Origin: Anaerolineae bacterium
GTDB lineage: Bacteria > Chloroflexota > Anaerolineae > Anaerolineales > Villigracilaceae
Direction: 5' to 3'
NCBI GenBank assembly: GCA_018648685.1
Contig: JABGQT010000119.1
Coordinates: forward strand, 1-33,929
DNA: 33,929 nucleotides
Shown: in pieces, positions 6,015 through 14,422 of the stretch
How positions within the stretch are numbered: position 1 is the stretch's first letter
Layout of the letters: each line of letters begins with the position of its first letter
The notes under the pieces: model-generated
The model's input: only the letters and a program-made list of their open reading frames with translations
Database searches by the model: none
What the model was told of the DNA's origin: nothing
Made by a program: the position numbers and the translations under genes

Positions 6015-7334
6015 ATGAAACAAATTTGTGTAGTTGGTGTGGGTTATGTTGGTCTCGTTTCTGGAGCCTGCTTTGCTGACCTTGGAAATCGCGTTATTGC
6101 ATTGGATATTGACGAAAAACGCGTAGAAAATTTGAATAAAGGCATTATGCCCATTTATGAGCCTGGGCTTGAAGAACTGGTTGAGCGCAATGTGAAATCA
6201 GGGCGTTTAACTTTTACCACTTCTTATGAAGAAGCGTTAAAAGGAAGCGAATTCGCCTTCATCGCAGTAGGAACTCCCTCTGGCGTAGACGGTGATGCTG
6301 ATTTGCAATATGTCGCATCCGCAGCACGCGCTATTGCTGAAAATATGAGCGATGAATTGGTTCTGATCAATAAATCTACTGTACCAGTTGGCACAGGAGA
6401 TTGGGTTGCGAATATTGTTAAAGAAGCACAGCCTGAACCTATTGATTTCTCTGTTGTTTCCTGTCCTGAGTTCTTACGTGAAGGTTCTGCAATTGGCGAT
6501 TTCATGAATCCGCACCGCACCGTTTTGGGCTCGCAGGATGTAGAAGCTGCTGAAAAGGTTGCTCACCTTCATCTCCCTTTGCGTGCCCCGATCGTGATCA
6601 CTAACCTTCGCACTGCTGAGATGATCAAATACGCTTCCAATGCTTTCTTGGCGACAAAAATCTCCTTCATCAACGAAGTTGCCGACATCTGTGAAGCTCT
6701 CGGTGCTGATGTAAAAGAAGTTGCTGTTGGTATGGGATACGATAAACGTATTGGGCCAATGTTCCTCGATGCCGGTCTTGGCTGGGGTGGTTCCTGTTTT
6801 CCGAAAGATGTCAAAGCACTCGCTTTTATGGCAGAGGAAAAGGGTCTTGATCCCCTTATTCTCAACAAAACATTAGATGTGAATTATCAACGCCGCGACA
6901 TGGTTGTTGAGCACGTTATTGAGATGTTGGGCGGTGATGTAAAAGGTAAAACCATCGGATTGCTTGGGCTTGCCTTTAAGCCCAACACCGACGATATGCG
7001 CGATGCTCCTTCGATTGACATCGCCAATGCCCTTAACGCCGCCGGTGCGACCATGCGTGGATATGATCCTGTTTCAATGGATGTTGCCCGTGATCTGCTT
7101 CCTGTCGTTGATATGTTTGAAAATCCCTACGATATGGCAAAAGGCTGTGATGCACTTATTGTGGTCACCGAATGGAATGAATTCAAGCAACTAAGTCTCA
7201 AGGAAGTCAAAGACTTAATGAAAGAAAATGCCGTCATCTTTGATGGTCGCAATATCTACGATCCTGCTCATGTGCGCGAAATGGGCTTCAATTACCGTGC
7301 AATGGGACGTGGCTATAACGGAAGTGGAAGCTAA
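6015..7334 (+). CDS. ugd: UDP-glucose 6-dehydrogenase
   Basis: This 439-residue enzyme oxidises UDP-glucose twice with NAD to UDP-glucuronate, a precursor of capsule and other surface polysaccharides. The N-terminal NAD-binding motif is GVGYVGL (8-14) with the acidic residue in ALDIDE (29-34). Central-domain Lys206 lies in MIKYASNAF. The catalytic Cys261 is in the signature [10 protein letters not shown] (257-266). The length and three-domain layout match the family, although the related UDP-ManNAc dehydrogenases cannot be fully excluded. AGGA lies five bases before the ATG. The gene is a single unit with a strong terminator. Confidence 0.9.
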   Translation: MKQICVVGVGYVGLVSGACFADLGNRVIALDIDEKRVENLNKGIMPIYEPGLEELVERNVKSGRLTFTTSYEEALKGSEFAFIAVGTPSGVDGDADLQYVASAARAIAENMSDELVLINKSTVPVGTGDWVANIVKEAQPEPIDFSVVSCPEFLREGSAIGDFMNPHRTVLGSQDVEAAEKVAHLHLPLRAPIVITNLRTAEMIKYASNAFLATKISFINEVADICEALGADVKEVAVGMGYDKRIGPMFLDAGLGWGGSCFPKDVKALAFMAEEKGLDPLILNKTLDVNYQRRDMVVEHVIEMLGGDVKGKTIGLLGLAFKPNTDDMRDAPSIDIANALNAAGATMRGYDPVSMDVARDLLPVVDMFENPYDMAKGCDALIVVTEWNEFKQLSLKEVKDLMKENAVIFDGRNIYDPAHVREMGFNYRAMGRGYNGSGS

Positions 7335-7359
7335 ATAGTTTTCGTAACTCTAAATTAGA

Positions 7360-7407
7360 AAATCAGGAATCAGGGATTGTCTCATACTGATTCCTGATTT
7401 CTTTTAT
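7360..7407 (+). terminator. Rho-independent terminator
   Basis: AAATCAGGAATCAG (7360-7373) and CTGATTCCTGATTT (7387-7400) form a perfect 14-pair stem with a 13-base loop, followed by CTTTTATT. It ends the ugd transcript. Confidence 0.85.
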
Positions 7408-7433
7408 TCGCAAAATTAAACCCGTATCTAATT

Positions 7434-8327
7434 ATGAAAGAACAGAATCCACCCGTTTGTGATTACGAAGGCTCCGATTACCAAACTTCCTTCTGGGAAG
7501 AAGGTGGTCGCGCTTACGAAGATAAAGCCGAAGAAATCGCCTTGAAACGTCTCTTGCCCAAAAGCGGAAAATTACTTTTGGAGATCGGCGCAGGTGCAGG
7601 ACGCAACACTCCGCGTTACGTAGGTTACGAACGCATCGTTTTGCTCGATTATTCCCGTACCCAGCTCCAGCAAGCACAAGAAAGACTTGGCGAAAATGAG
7701 CGTTATATCTATGTTGCTGCAGATGCTTATAGACTTCCTTTTGTGGATGGCCTTTTCGGCGGTGCGACGATGATCCGTACGCTGCATCATATGAAAGATG
7801 CGCCAGCAGTTCTGCAACAAGTACGTCGTGTGCTTCAGCCTGCGTCAAAATTTCTTCTTGAGTATGCAAATAAACTTAATCTGAAAGCAATCTTGCGCTA
7901 TCTTCTTCGTCGCCAAGATTGGAGCCCCTTTACGCCTGAGCAAGTCGAATTTGTTGAGCTGAATTTTGATTTTCATCCTAAAACAATTCGCAAATGGCTT
8001 AAAGAAAAAGACTTCAAACTTGAGCGTCAATTAACCCTTTCGCACTTTCGCATAGACATTCTCAAGCGTCTCTTCCCTACATCTTTTCTTGCGTGGCTGG
8101 ATTCTCTCGCCCAATTAACTGGTGATTGGTGGCAGCTTTCACCATCAGTTTTCACGATCAGCGAAGCGATTGGTGATACAGAAATTGCATCAGAAGGTGC
8201 TTTCTTTCAATGCCCTCAATGCAGCCATGCGCCCCTTCAGGAAGAGCCAGAAATGCTCATTTGCCCCAATTGCGAAGCAAAATACGCCATTCGAAATGGA
8301 ATATACGATTTTCGCGAGCCACTATAA
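7434..8327 (+). CDS. Class I SAM-dependent methyltransferase with C-terminal zinc ribbon
   Basis: This 297-residue protein carries the SAM-binding motif I at 48-58 (LLEIGAGAGRN), the acidic end of the second strand in VLLDYSR, and a motif-IV-like RTLHHM. The C-terminus (257-297) is a small Trm112-like zinc ribbon with CPQC (260-263) and CPNC (277-280), ending IRNGIYDF. This arrangement is common in methyltransferases of unknown target, where the ribbon may help fold the enzyme or bind substrate. The substrate is not predictable. No ribosome site is seen before the ATG at 7434, but the start fits the domain boundary. It is a single gene between two terminators. Confidence 0.8.
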   Translation: MKEQNPPVCDYEGSDYQTSFWEEGGRAYEDKAEEIALKRLLPKSGKLLLEIGAGAGRNTPRYVGYERIVLLDYSRTQLQQAQERLGENERYIYVAADAYRLPFVDGLFGGATMIRTLHHMKDAPAVLQQVRRVLQPASKFLLEYANKLNLKAILRYLLRRQDWSPFTPEQVEFVELNFDFHPKTIRKWLKEKDFKLERQLTLSHFRIDILKRLFPTSFLAWLDSLAQLTGDWWQLSPSVFTISEAIGDTEIASEGAFFQCPQCSHAPLQEEPEMLICPNCEAKYAIRNGIYDFREPL

Positions 8328-8331
8328 AGAT

Positions 8332-8360
8332 AAAATCCCCAGTATTTTCTGGGGATTTTT
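8332..8360 (+). terminator. Rho-independent terminator
   Basis: AAAATCCCCAG and CTGGGGATTTT pair perfectly around TATTTT and end in a T run. It lies just after the methyltransferase stop. The A-rich left flank also allows it to work for the convergent minus-strand gene. Confidence 0.88.
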
Positions 8361-8384
8361 CAAAGTTCATAAAACTATAATAGA

Positions 8385-8852
8385 CTACTCTGGACACTCA
8401 CTGTCTTGACAGGATGGCAGGTCTTGCGAGAGAGCAGGTTCTTCTGGTGCTTGCTCAGGAACTGAAATTGTAAAAGGCTGTCCCCAAAGCTCGAAATAAG
8501 CACTATCATGTTTTCGAATACCGCTTTCGATATGGCAAACAAGGACACCTCGATTGCTATTAAAGTTGCAGTACATTGGGTAAGCACCACTCCAGCCCCC
8601 ATATGCGAGCGTGCTAAGACTTGTTGGGGGATTGCCTTCGACAGCAAAGGTTAAGTCAGCGCCACTCCCGCTAAAAGAAACCGTAGATAATACTAACGTC
8701 CAACCGACCTCGGCGCTCTCTATTTTTTGTTGATCTATATTATCAAAGGAGCGAAAATGACGCCCTTCAAAAGCAATGGCAGGGGAGACAGCTATCAGAG
8801 TAATTGCAAGAAAGAGAAAAAGAGCTAGCGTAATTAAAAGTGTTTTTTTCAT
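8385..8852 (-). CDS. Secreted protein of unknown function
   Basis: This 155-residue protein starts with a classical signal peptide (MKKTLLITLALFLFLAITL) and a likely signal peptidase site after AIA near residue 27. The mature part is probably beta-rich, with segments such as GWTLVLSTVSFSGSGADLTF and FELWGQPFTISV. It has cysteines in YCNF, VCHI, SCQDSEC, which may form disulfides outside the cell. I do not recognise a family. GAGGT precedes the ATG at 8852 by about eight bases. The gene is divergent from the PIG-L deacetylase gene, with only 80 bases between them. Confidence 0.65.
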   Translation of the reverse strand: MKKTLLITLALFLFLAITLIAVSPAIAFEGRHFRSFDNIDQQKIESAEVGWTLVLSTVSFSGSGADLTFAVEGNPPTSLSTLAYGGWSGAYPMYCNFNSNRGVLVCHIESGIRKHDSAYFELWGQPFTISVPEQAPEEPALSQDLPSCQDSECPE

Positions 8853-8932
8853 TTATATAACCTCGAGTAAAATAAAGAAGATGTGTAAATTATACAAACA
8901 AGACAATAAAAGTCAAATTTGTGTCAAGAAAG

Positions 8933-9679
8933 ATGAATGTGGTTAGTGCCCTTATGCGTTGGATATATCTCTCCCCACACCTCGACGATGCCGTTCTTTC
9001 TTGTGGCGGCATTATTGCAAAACAAAGAAAAGCAGGAATTCCTGTAGAAATTTGGAACTGGATGAGCGGGATTCCGGCAGACGATATGCCCCTCTCAGAT
9101 CTCGCCCGCTCGGTACATGCCGGATGGGAACTTGCTTCCGCTAAAGAAACATTAGAAGCGCGTCTGGCAGAAGATTGTTTAGCTGCCCTCCGAGTGGACG
9201 CGTTTCCGCGTTATTTCGATTTTCTCGATTGCATTTACCGCCGTGCTGATGATGGGGAAGTTCTATACCCTGATGAGATATTCGTTCCGCCCCACGCAGC
9301 GGATGAAAATCTTGTCACAAAAATTGCTGAAGCAATTAAAGCGAATCTCCACCCTGACGATATTCTTGTCGCCCCGCTGACAATTGGCGATCACCCCGAT
9401 CATCTCATCGTGCGCCGCGCCGCTGAGCGCATTGGGCATCCGCTGCGCTATTATGCCGACATCCCCTATACCTTTTGGTGCCCAGAGCAATATGCCGAAA
9501 TGACAGCGGGCTTGGCTGTTGAAGATTTCTCGGTAACCGACGAAGGGTTACACACCTGGCAAGAAGGCGTAGCTGCTTATAGCTCACAATTAACGGTGCT
9601 CTTTGGGGGCGAAGAGATGATGAAAAATGCTCTCAAGTTGAATGCAAGCGCGAAGCGGGGTTTTCAGCTTTTTAGATAA
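8933..9679 (+). CDS. PIG-L (LmbE-like) family deacetylase
   Basis: This protein of about 248 residues belongs to the zinc-dependent PIG-L/LmbE N-deacetylases, which remove acetyl groups from N-acetylglucosamine-type sugars. The family motif P-H-x-D-D is seen as SPHLDDAVLSCGG near the N-terminus, and the second metal motif is IGDHPDH. Glycosyl donors, mycothiol or bacillithiol precursors and antibiotic intermediates are known substrates in the family, but none is indicated here. Three starts are possible: GTG 8921, ATG 8933 and ATG 8954. None has a good ribosome site, so 8933 is a compromise. A strong terminator follows. Confidence 0.8.
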   Translation: MNVVSALMRWIYLSPHLDDAVLSCGGIIAKQRKAGIPVEIWNWMSGIPADDMPLSDLARSVHAGWELASAKETLEARLAEDCLAALRVDAFPRYFDFLDCIYRRADDGEVLYPDEIFVPPHAADENLVTKIAEAIKANLHPDDILVAPLTIGDHPDHLIVRRAAERIGHPLRYYADIPYTFWCPEQYAEMTAGLAVEDFSVTDEGLHTWQEGVAAYSSQLTVLFGGEEMMKNALKLNASAKRGFQLFR

Positions 9680-9680
9680 G

Positions 9681-9716
9681 AAAGTGCCTTGCGAAATCTT
9701 CGCAAGGCACTTTTCA
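9681..9716 (+). terminator. Rho-independent terminator, first of two
   Basis: AAAGTGCCTTGCGAA (9681-9695) and TTCGCAAGGCACTTT (9699-9713) form a perfect 15-pair stem with a three-base loop and T-rich tail. It ends the PIG-L transcript and is symmetrical enough to act on the convergent peptidase as well. Confidence 0.88.
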
Positions 9717-9729
9717 TTTCTGATTATGA

Positions 9730-9765
9730 GACTACAAAAGTCTTCAAGGCTTTTGTGGTCTTTTA
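9730..9765. terminator. Second hairpin between convergent genes
   Basis: GACTACAAAAG and CTTTTGTGGTC pair with a nine-base loop, followed by TTTTAGTTTT on the plus strand. The single wobble pair favours plus-strand RNA. It is a backup terminator in front of the convergent peptidase gene. Confidence 0.55.
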
Positions 9766-11151
9766 GTTTTGCGAGTGATATTCTTCCATCTTTGCCAAAT
9801 AAGCCTGTACTTCGGTCCGGGACGGCTGATTCAAAAGTTCGTCTACGGCAGATGTATCCCGCGGGGTAGCAGGCCAATTTTTCTCGTGCGCCACGCGCAG
9901 CACGATCCGAGCAGCGAGAGATGCAGCATCGCGCAATCCTTGAATTTCGACCTTGTCCACCGTATCAAATTGAGTGTGCCCATAACCACGCCCTGAGCGC
10001 GTTTGGCGAACAGGCTCAACGCCGCCGGTGATAACGCCCGCCTTCAGGAAGGGGAAATGATCGGAAGCGGAGTGAAAAGTTTGCCCGATGGCGAAATCGA
10101 GCGCCATCTCTTCACGATAGCCTTCGAAAGTTTCCTGCAAAACATCCCACGCGTGTAGATTAATATCTTTAGATGGCGCGCCGCCCGCTGCATCCATATT
10201 CAAATAAAAACGGATTTTATGAAGATCGTCGGCGTGGTCACGGACATAAGCATTGGAGCCAAGTAAACCGATCTCTTCGACGCCCCACATCACAAAACGG
10301 ATCGTGCGCGGGAGTTTGACGTGCTTGCCAAGAACCCGAGCAGCTTCGAGCACCGAAACCACGCCCGAAGCAGGGTCGCTGGCTCCCTGTGAGATGTCGT
10401 GTCCGTCGTAATGACTGCCCATCAGGATAATTTCATCGGGCTTTTCTGTGCCGGGTAGGTCGCCGACGATATTCCACGATATTTTGGGGGAGATTGTATC
10501 TGTGCTGGTGAGCCGAATTTTGACCGAGCCATGCTTTTTGAGCAGACGTTGGATAAAATCGCCGTCTTCTTTGGCGATGGAGATGCCCGGCGCGAGCGCA
10601 GCCTCTCCTTCCCAACCGATGCCGCCCGTAGCGGGACCATAGCCCGGATAATGATTAACGAAAATAAATCCGATTGCGCCAGCCAGCAAAGAGCGACCAT
10701 ATTTTTCGCTGCGATGCACCCAGCGTTTGATGCCTTTGGGGTAAAGGGCGCTGTTTGTCATCAGGAATTTACCTTTGATCTGTGCTGCTTTTGCATTAAA
10801 ATCGGATGGTGCTCCCTCGCCGATATTGAAGATTTCGCCTTCGAAATTTTCAATTGGTGGTGATTGCGGTAGTGTGATGCAGGGAATTTCTTTTTGAACG
10901 GGGCTGATGATCTCGAGTTTCACATCGCCACGTTCCCAGCCGAGATATTCGAAAGGTTCAAGGTGTATATTGCTTAAGCCATATTCTTTGTATTTGGTTG
11001 CAATGAAATCTGCGGCGAGCTTTTCACCGGCAGTGCCGCCAAAACGGGAGCCAAAATCGTCGCAGAGGACTTCGAGATTGTCCATCGCTTCGCGGCTGCT
11101 GTAGATGTCGCCGAGGATTTTCTGATCGAGGGGGAGGTGGGGGTTGGTCAT
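9763..11151 (-). CDS. M28 family zinc peptidase with PA domain
   Basis: This 462-residue aminopeptidase- or carboxypeptidase-like enzyme has the co-catalytic zinc set of family M28. The ligands are His247 (GSHYDGHD), Asp259 (SDPASG), Glu292/Glu293 (VEEIGLLG), Asp320 (NMDAAGG) and His392 (YGHTQFDT). A protease-associated (PA) insert lies at about 105-215 (PSDFNAKAAQIKGKFL to the KHGSV region). There is no signal peptide, so it is probably cytoplasmic. Peptide preference cannot be told. AAGGAAG lies six bases before the ATG at 11151. The histidine phosphatase gene ends 25 bases upstream on the same strand, so the two may be cotranscribed. Confidence 0.85.
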   Translation of the reverse strand: MTNPHLPLDQKILGDIYSSREAMDNLEVLCDDFGSRFGGTAGEKLAADFIATKYKEYGLSNIHLEPFEYLGWERGDVKLEIISPVQKEIPCITLPQSPPIENFEGEIFNIGEGAPSDFNAKAAQIKGKFLMTNSALYPKGIKRWVHRSEKYGRSLLAGAIGFIFVNHYPGYGPATGGIGWEGEAALAPGISIAKEDGDFIQRLLKKHGSVKIRLTSTDTISPKISWNIVGDLPGTEKPDEIILMGSHYDGHDISQGASDPASGVVSVLEAARVLGKHVKLPRTIRFVMWGVEEIGLLGSNAYVRDHADDLHKIRFYLNMDAAGGAPSKDINLHAWDVLQETFEGYREEMALDFAIGQTFHSASDHFPFLKAGVITGGVEPVRQTRSGRGYGHTQFDTVDKVEIQGLRDAASLAARIVLRVAHEKNWPATPRDTSAVDELLNQPSRTEVQAYLAKMEEYHSQN

Positions 11152-11176
11152 TAAATCTTCCTTTTATGTGTGGTGA

Positions 11177-11842
11177 TTAGGATAAAGCAATATTCGAGAG
11201 AATCTGCGGATCGCGCATTCTCAATTTTGTAATCAGCTTGTATTTGCCATTTTCTTCTTTTTCGAGAATGACAATTTGGCAATTCTTTGGATTACGCACA
11301 TTTTCGAATTCTTCAACACGCCAGTGAAGCCACCTCATCAGGAAAAGACGTAATGTCATCCCATGAGTAACGATGAGCACGTTGTCTGGGAAATTTTCCT
11401 TGCGAAAATCACGATGCAATGTCTCCATAAAAGTACTGACACGATCAAAAACATCTGCACCAGATTCGCCATCTGGAATACGAAAATAGAAAGTACTGTA
11501 TTCGTCACGCTCTTTCTTTATATCTTGATTTTCATCAATGGGTCTCAGATGCCCCCATTCCTGCTCTCTTATTCGTGGGTCTTCTATTTCCCGAGCAATA
11601 TTTTCCTGAACGCTTTTTATTATCTCGGCAAAGGTCTGGCGCGTTCGAAAAAAGGGCGAGATGTAGACACTAATCGTTTCACTGCCAATGATTTTCTTGA
11701 TTTCGCGGCCAGCTTTTTGGGCTTGCTCAATTCCCCTTGCTGTTAGATTGAGTGCATAATCAGGGGTCTCTTCATAGCGTTGGCAGTCAACATTTCCCTC
11801 CGATTCGCCATGTCGGACAAGGATGATTCGTTTTGGTTTCAT
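11177..11842 (-). CDS. Histidine phosphatase (phosphoglycerate mutase-like)
   Basis: This 221-residue member of the histidine phosphatase superfamily has the RHG motif at 10-12 (LVRHGESEGN). The catalytic phospho-accepting His is therefore His11, with second His160 in VTHGMTLR. Arg66 in FFRTRQT and Glu126 in DGESG complete the active site. It may be a sugar-phosphate or broad phosphatase rather than a glycolytic mutase, because the substrate loops differ. The ATG at 11842 has AGGAAA upstream. It lies after the ccm operon and behind tandem terminators, so it has its own transcript. Confidence 0.82.
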   Translation of the reverse strand: MKPKRIILVRHGESEGNVDCQRYEETPDYALNLTARGIEQAQKAGREIKKIIGSETISVYISPFFRTRQTFAEIIKSVQENIAREIEDPRIREQEWGHLRPIDENQDIKKERDEYSTFYFRIPDGESGADVFDRVSTFMETLHRDFRKENFPDNVLIVTHGMTLRLFLMRWLHWRVEEFENVRNPKNCQIVILEKEENGKYKLITKLRMRDPQILSNIALS

Positions 11843-11903
11843 AATTTCCTATGAGTTGTAGTCTTCATTTTCGTGTTCTCAAAGTATAGCACCGATAAGA
11901 ATC

Positions 11904-11931
11904 AAAAAAGTCCGCAAAAGCGGACTTTTTT
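11904..11931 (-). terminator. Rho-independent terminator after the ccm operon (second)
   Basis: AAAAAAGTCCGC and GCGGACTTTTTT form a perfect stem with an AAAA loop and a T run in both directions. It is the second of two adjacent hairpins after ccmD. Confidence 0.88.
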
Positions 11932-11935
11932 ACGA

Positions 11936-11966
11936 GATGACAGTCACTTTAAAAGTGACTGTCATC
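11936..11966 (-). terminator. Perfect palindrome after the ccm operon (first)
   Basis: GATGACAGTCACTTT (11936-11950) and AAAGTGACTGTCATC (11952-11966) are exact inverted copies separated by one base. It lies 20 bases past the ccmD stop. A T run is lacking directly on the minus strand, so the following hairpin probably does most of the terminating. Confidence 0.6.
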
Positions 11967-11986
11967 TGTTTTATAACTTTTTAACT

Positions 11987-12139
11987 TTACTCGTCCAATT
12001 CTTCCAAGGTTTCCAAATCTCGTTGGAGATTTTTCCAGCGGGTATATAAGCTAAGAAGATAGATAATGGTTACACCGAAGAAAACGGCATATCCGGCGAT
12101 CATATAGTTTGATGTATCAATTGTGTTTAAAAATAGCAT
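11987..12139 (-). CDS. ccmD: CcmD-like heme exporter small membrane protein
   Basis: This small gene encodes 50 residues: a short N-terminus (MLFLNTIDTSNY), one membrane helix at about 13-31 (MIAGYAVFFGVTIIYLLSL) and a charged tail starting YTRWKNLQRDLE. That is the usual CcmD plan, in which the protein helps release heme-loaded CcmE from the CcmABC exporter. TAGGAG lies nine bases before the ATG at 12139, and only 15 bases separate it from the ccmC stop, so the two are translated from one message. Its sequence is short and poorly conserved, so position in the locus carries much of the weight. Confidence 0.82.
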   Translation of the reverse strand: MLFLNTIDTSNYMIAGYAVFFGVTIIYLLSLYTRWKNLQRDLETLEELDE

Positions 12140-12154
12140 GAGAGTCTCCTATTC

Positions 12155-12853
12155 TTACTCCATCACCTTTAATTTTAGTTGCTCAACCTTCTGCTGTAGC
12201 TGACCCAAGCGGATGCGGTTCCAGAAGAGGTCAATGAAAATAACAGTAAAAGCAAAGAGAGCGAAGAAAAAGGCGATTTTCATATCTCCAGTTAAGCCCA
12301 TTGTTTCTCCTGCGCCTGCATTTTGACCGCTATCCAGAATTGGGTGGATGGAGCGGAAAAGGCGAATGGAAATAAATGTGATCGGGACAGAGACCGCGCC
12401 GACGAGGGTATATACTGCGCCAAAACGAGCGCGTCTATCGGGGTCTTCGATCCCTTGACGGAGCATTAAGTAGGCGAGATATATTAATTCAACGATAGAT
12501 GCTGATGTCAGGCGTGGATCCCATGTCCACCATGTGTTCCAGATTGGGCGCGCCCAAATTGAGCCGAGAACAATGGTGATAAAGAAGAAGACAAGACTAA
12601 TTTCAACGGCGGCTTGTTCGACTAAATCCCATTTCAGATTTTGCGTTTTTAGGTAGATGACGCCACTCACGCCCGCTGCAACAAATCCCAGCAAGCCGAC
12701 CCAAGCGGTAGCAACATGGAAGTAAAAGACGCGTTGCACATCCCCCATTACGCGTTCGGTGGGCGCAAAAACAAGAGCAAGATAGGTCGCGACAGCAAGC
12801 AGTATGAGAGACACGATGTCGAGTGTTTTCAGGGCGGTAGGTTTAGATTTCAT
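12155..12853 (-). CDS. ccmC: Heme exporter / heme handling protein CcmC
   Basis: This 232-residue membrane protein has six predicted helices. It carries the tryptophan-rich WWD-type motif at about 105-115 (WNTWWTWDPRL), flanked by His46 (FYFHVATA) and His170 (RSIHP), the presumed axial heme ligands. CcmC presents heme to CcmE on the outside of the membrane. ATG 12853 has GGAG six bases upstream. A longer frame to 12928 would add 25 residues encoded by the adjacent palindromic repeat and is rejected. It lies between ccmB and ccmD, separated from ccmB by that repeat. Confidence 0.93.
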   Translation of the reverse strand: MKSKPTALKTLDIVSLILLAVATYLALVFAPTERVMGDVQRVFYFHVATAWVGLLGFVAAGVSGVIYLKTQNLKWDLVEQAAVEISLVFFFITIVLGSIWARPIWNTWWTWDPRLTSASIVELIYLAYLMLRQGIEDPDRRARFGAVYTLVGAVSVPITFISIRLFRSIHPILDSGQNAGAGETMGLTGDMKIAFFFALFAFTVIFIDLFWNRIRLGQLQQKVEQLKLKVME

Positions 12854-12881
12854 AAATTTCTCCAGCAAAGATGATTTTGTC

Positions 12882-12962
12882 GTCACTGCGAGGAAGGCTT
12901 TAGCCTGACGTGGCAGTCTGCTTGACAATCGGGGAGATTGCTTCGCTTTGCTCGCAATGACG
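12882..12962. repeat. Palindromic interspersed repeat, copy 2
   Basis: It starts GTCACTGCGAGGAAGGC and ends TTTGCTCGCAATGACG, in the same orientation as the copy at 4391-4479. It shares the inner blocks GACGTGGCAGTCT and GGAGATTGCTTC with that copy. It occupies most of the 116 bases between the ccmB stop and the ccmC start, so transcripts of the operon must cross it. Confidence 0.82.
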
Positions 12963-12969
12963 TGATGTT

Positions 12970-13668
12970 TTACTCTTCAACAACGTAATCAAAGACCATA
13001 AAAGCAATGGCGGTGAAAATCACATCATAGACAATTAATAAATTGAGCCAGGGCAGGATTTGGTCAAAGGGTAAATTTTGTAAATATCCACCGCTGGCGC
13101 GCACGGCTGCAATGATGACTGGCAAGATGATGGGGAAAAGCAAAATAGGCAACATTACATCTCGCGTGCGAGTTTGGACGCTCATTGCAGAGAGCAATGT
13201 CCCAACTGCAGTGTAGCCAACCGATCCGAGCAAGATCACGAGTATAAGTCCGGGTTGAAAGAGATTTGTATTATATAGGAGGCTGTAGACAGGCAGGACA
13301 ATCGCTTCAACGATGAGCATGAAGGTCAGATTGCTAATAGCTTTGCCGAAATAGATCGCACTTCGGTCTACGGGGGCAAGTAATAACCCATCAAGACAAC
13401 CGCGGTCTTTTTCGATTGCCATTGAACGATTTAACCCTAAAGTTCCGGCGAAGGCAAATGTTGCCCAGAGAACACCGGAGGTAACAGAATTACGTGTTTT
13501 TGCATCCAGTTCGAGCGAAAAATTGAATATAAAAATAACAAGTAAAGCAAAAACCAGCATCGCTGAGAGTAATTCTTTTGAACGCAGTTCTGCTGCGAGG
13601 TCTTTCCAGGCAACTGCTCCGATAGCTCTTAGGTAATTGCCGCTTCTTTTTTCTTTATTCTCTTTCAT
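12970..13668 (-). CDS. ccmB: Heme exporter membrane subunit CcmB
   Basis: This 232-residue protein is the membrane partner of CcmA in the ABC complex needed to release heme-bound CcmE. Six hydrophobic helices are visible. The cytoplasmic segment at about 85-100 (SMAIEKDRGCLDGLLLAP) is the conserved stretch that contacts the ATPase. The start overlaps the ccmA stop by four bases (ATGA), which implies translational coupling. The C-terminus ends DYVVEE. Confidence 0.92.
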   Translation of the reverse strand: MKENKEKRSGNYLRAIGAVAWKDLAAELRSKELLSAMLVFALLVIFIFNFSLELDAKTRNSVTSGVLWATFAFAGTLGLNRSMAIEKDRGCLDGLLLAPVDRSAIYFGKAISNLTFMLIVEAIVLPVYSLLYNTNLFQPGLILVILLGSVGYTAVGTLLSAMSVQTRTRDVMLPILLFPIILPVIIAAVRASGGYLQNLPFDQILPWLNLLIVYDVIFTAIAFMVFDYVVEE

Positions 13669-14375
13669 TGTGCTTTCCCCTCTTCCAATACGTTTTTATA
13701 GAAAGTCAGCAAGTTTCCTGAGCCAAAGTCCTTGTGTGTGGCAGATGCGGCGATTTTCCCGCGAGAGAGGACATCAAAGCGAGTGGCAAGGTCTTCTGTG
13801 CGGGCGAGATCATGGGAGGTCATTACAACGGTGCGACCACGCGCGGCAACAGTGCGAAGCACATCGTCGAGCATGGCGGAGGCATCCTGATCGAGACCGG
13901 TATAGGGTTCGTCGAAGAGTATCACGTTTGGGTCATGCAAGACAGCACGTCCAATGGCAAGACGTTGCTGCATGCCGCGAGAATATGTCCGGACAAGATC
14001 GTTCCGTCGGTTTGATAATCCGATCATTTCCAAAACTTCGTCTATGCGCGTAGGCAAGTTCTGTAAATTATACATCCCTCCGTAAAATTTGAGATTTTCG
14101 GCGGCGGTCAGATCTACATAGAGTAGTGGTTGATGGGAAACTACGCCCAGCCGGCGACGCACATCTGCAGCTTCTTGGGGGAGGTTATATCCTGCTACGC
14201 TGACTGTGCCCATCGAGGGGCGTGCAAGGCTGGCAAGAATGCGCAGAAAGGTGGTTTTTCCCGCGCCATTTGGCCCGATGAGTGCAACAAATTCTCCGTC
14301 TTCGACGGAAAAATCCATGCCTTTGAGCACGGTTTTTAGCCCAAATCTTTTAACAAGTTTACGAACTTTTATCAT
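13665..14375 (-). CDS. ccmA: Heme exporter ATP-binding protein CcmA
   Basis: This 236-residue ABC ATPase has Walker A at about 34-42 (GPNGAGKTT), a signature motif YSRGMQQRLAIGRA in place of the common LSGGQ, and Walker B VILFDEP. CcmA hydrolyses ATP to drive release of heme-loaded CcmE from CcmC. I chose the ATG at 14375, giving MIKVRKLVKRFG, the usual first strand. The frame extends to a TTG at 14396 that adds seven residues. No ribosome site is evident for either. The gene is followed by ccmB with a four-base overlap. Confidence 0.92.
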   Translation of the reverse strand: MIKVRKLVKRFGLKTVLKGMDFSVEDGEFVALIGPNGAGKTTFLRILASLARPSMGTVSVAGYNLPQEAADVRRRLGVVSHQPLLYVDLTAAENLKFYGGMYNLQNLPTRIDEVLEMIGLSNRRNDLVRTYSRGMQQRLAIGRAVLHDPNVILFDEPYTGLDQDASAMLDDVLRTVAARGRTVVMTSHDLARTEDLATRFDVLSRGKIAASATHKDFGSGNLLTFYKNVLEEGKAQ

Positions 14376-14422
14376 GGTGTTTGTGTCAGGCACCAAATAA
14401 AATTATGATGCCCGAGTGCTTT

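Noticed and set aside
12854-12928. N-terminal extension of ccmC
   Set aside because: It is encoded by the palindromic repeat, and the ribosome site fits ATG 12853.
14376-14394. GGTG-x-CACC palindrome ahead of ccmA
   Set aside because: The motif GTGTCAGGCACC is short. It may be part of a repeat, but one copy gives too little support.
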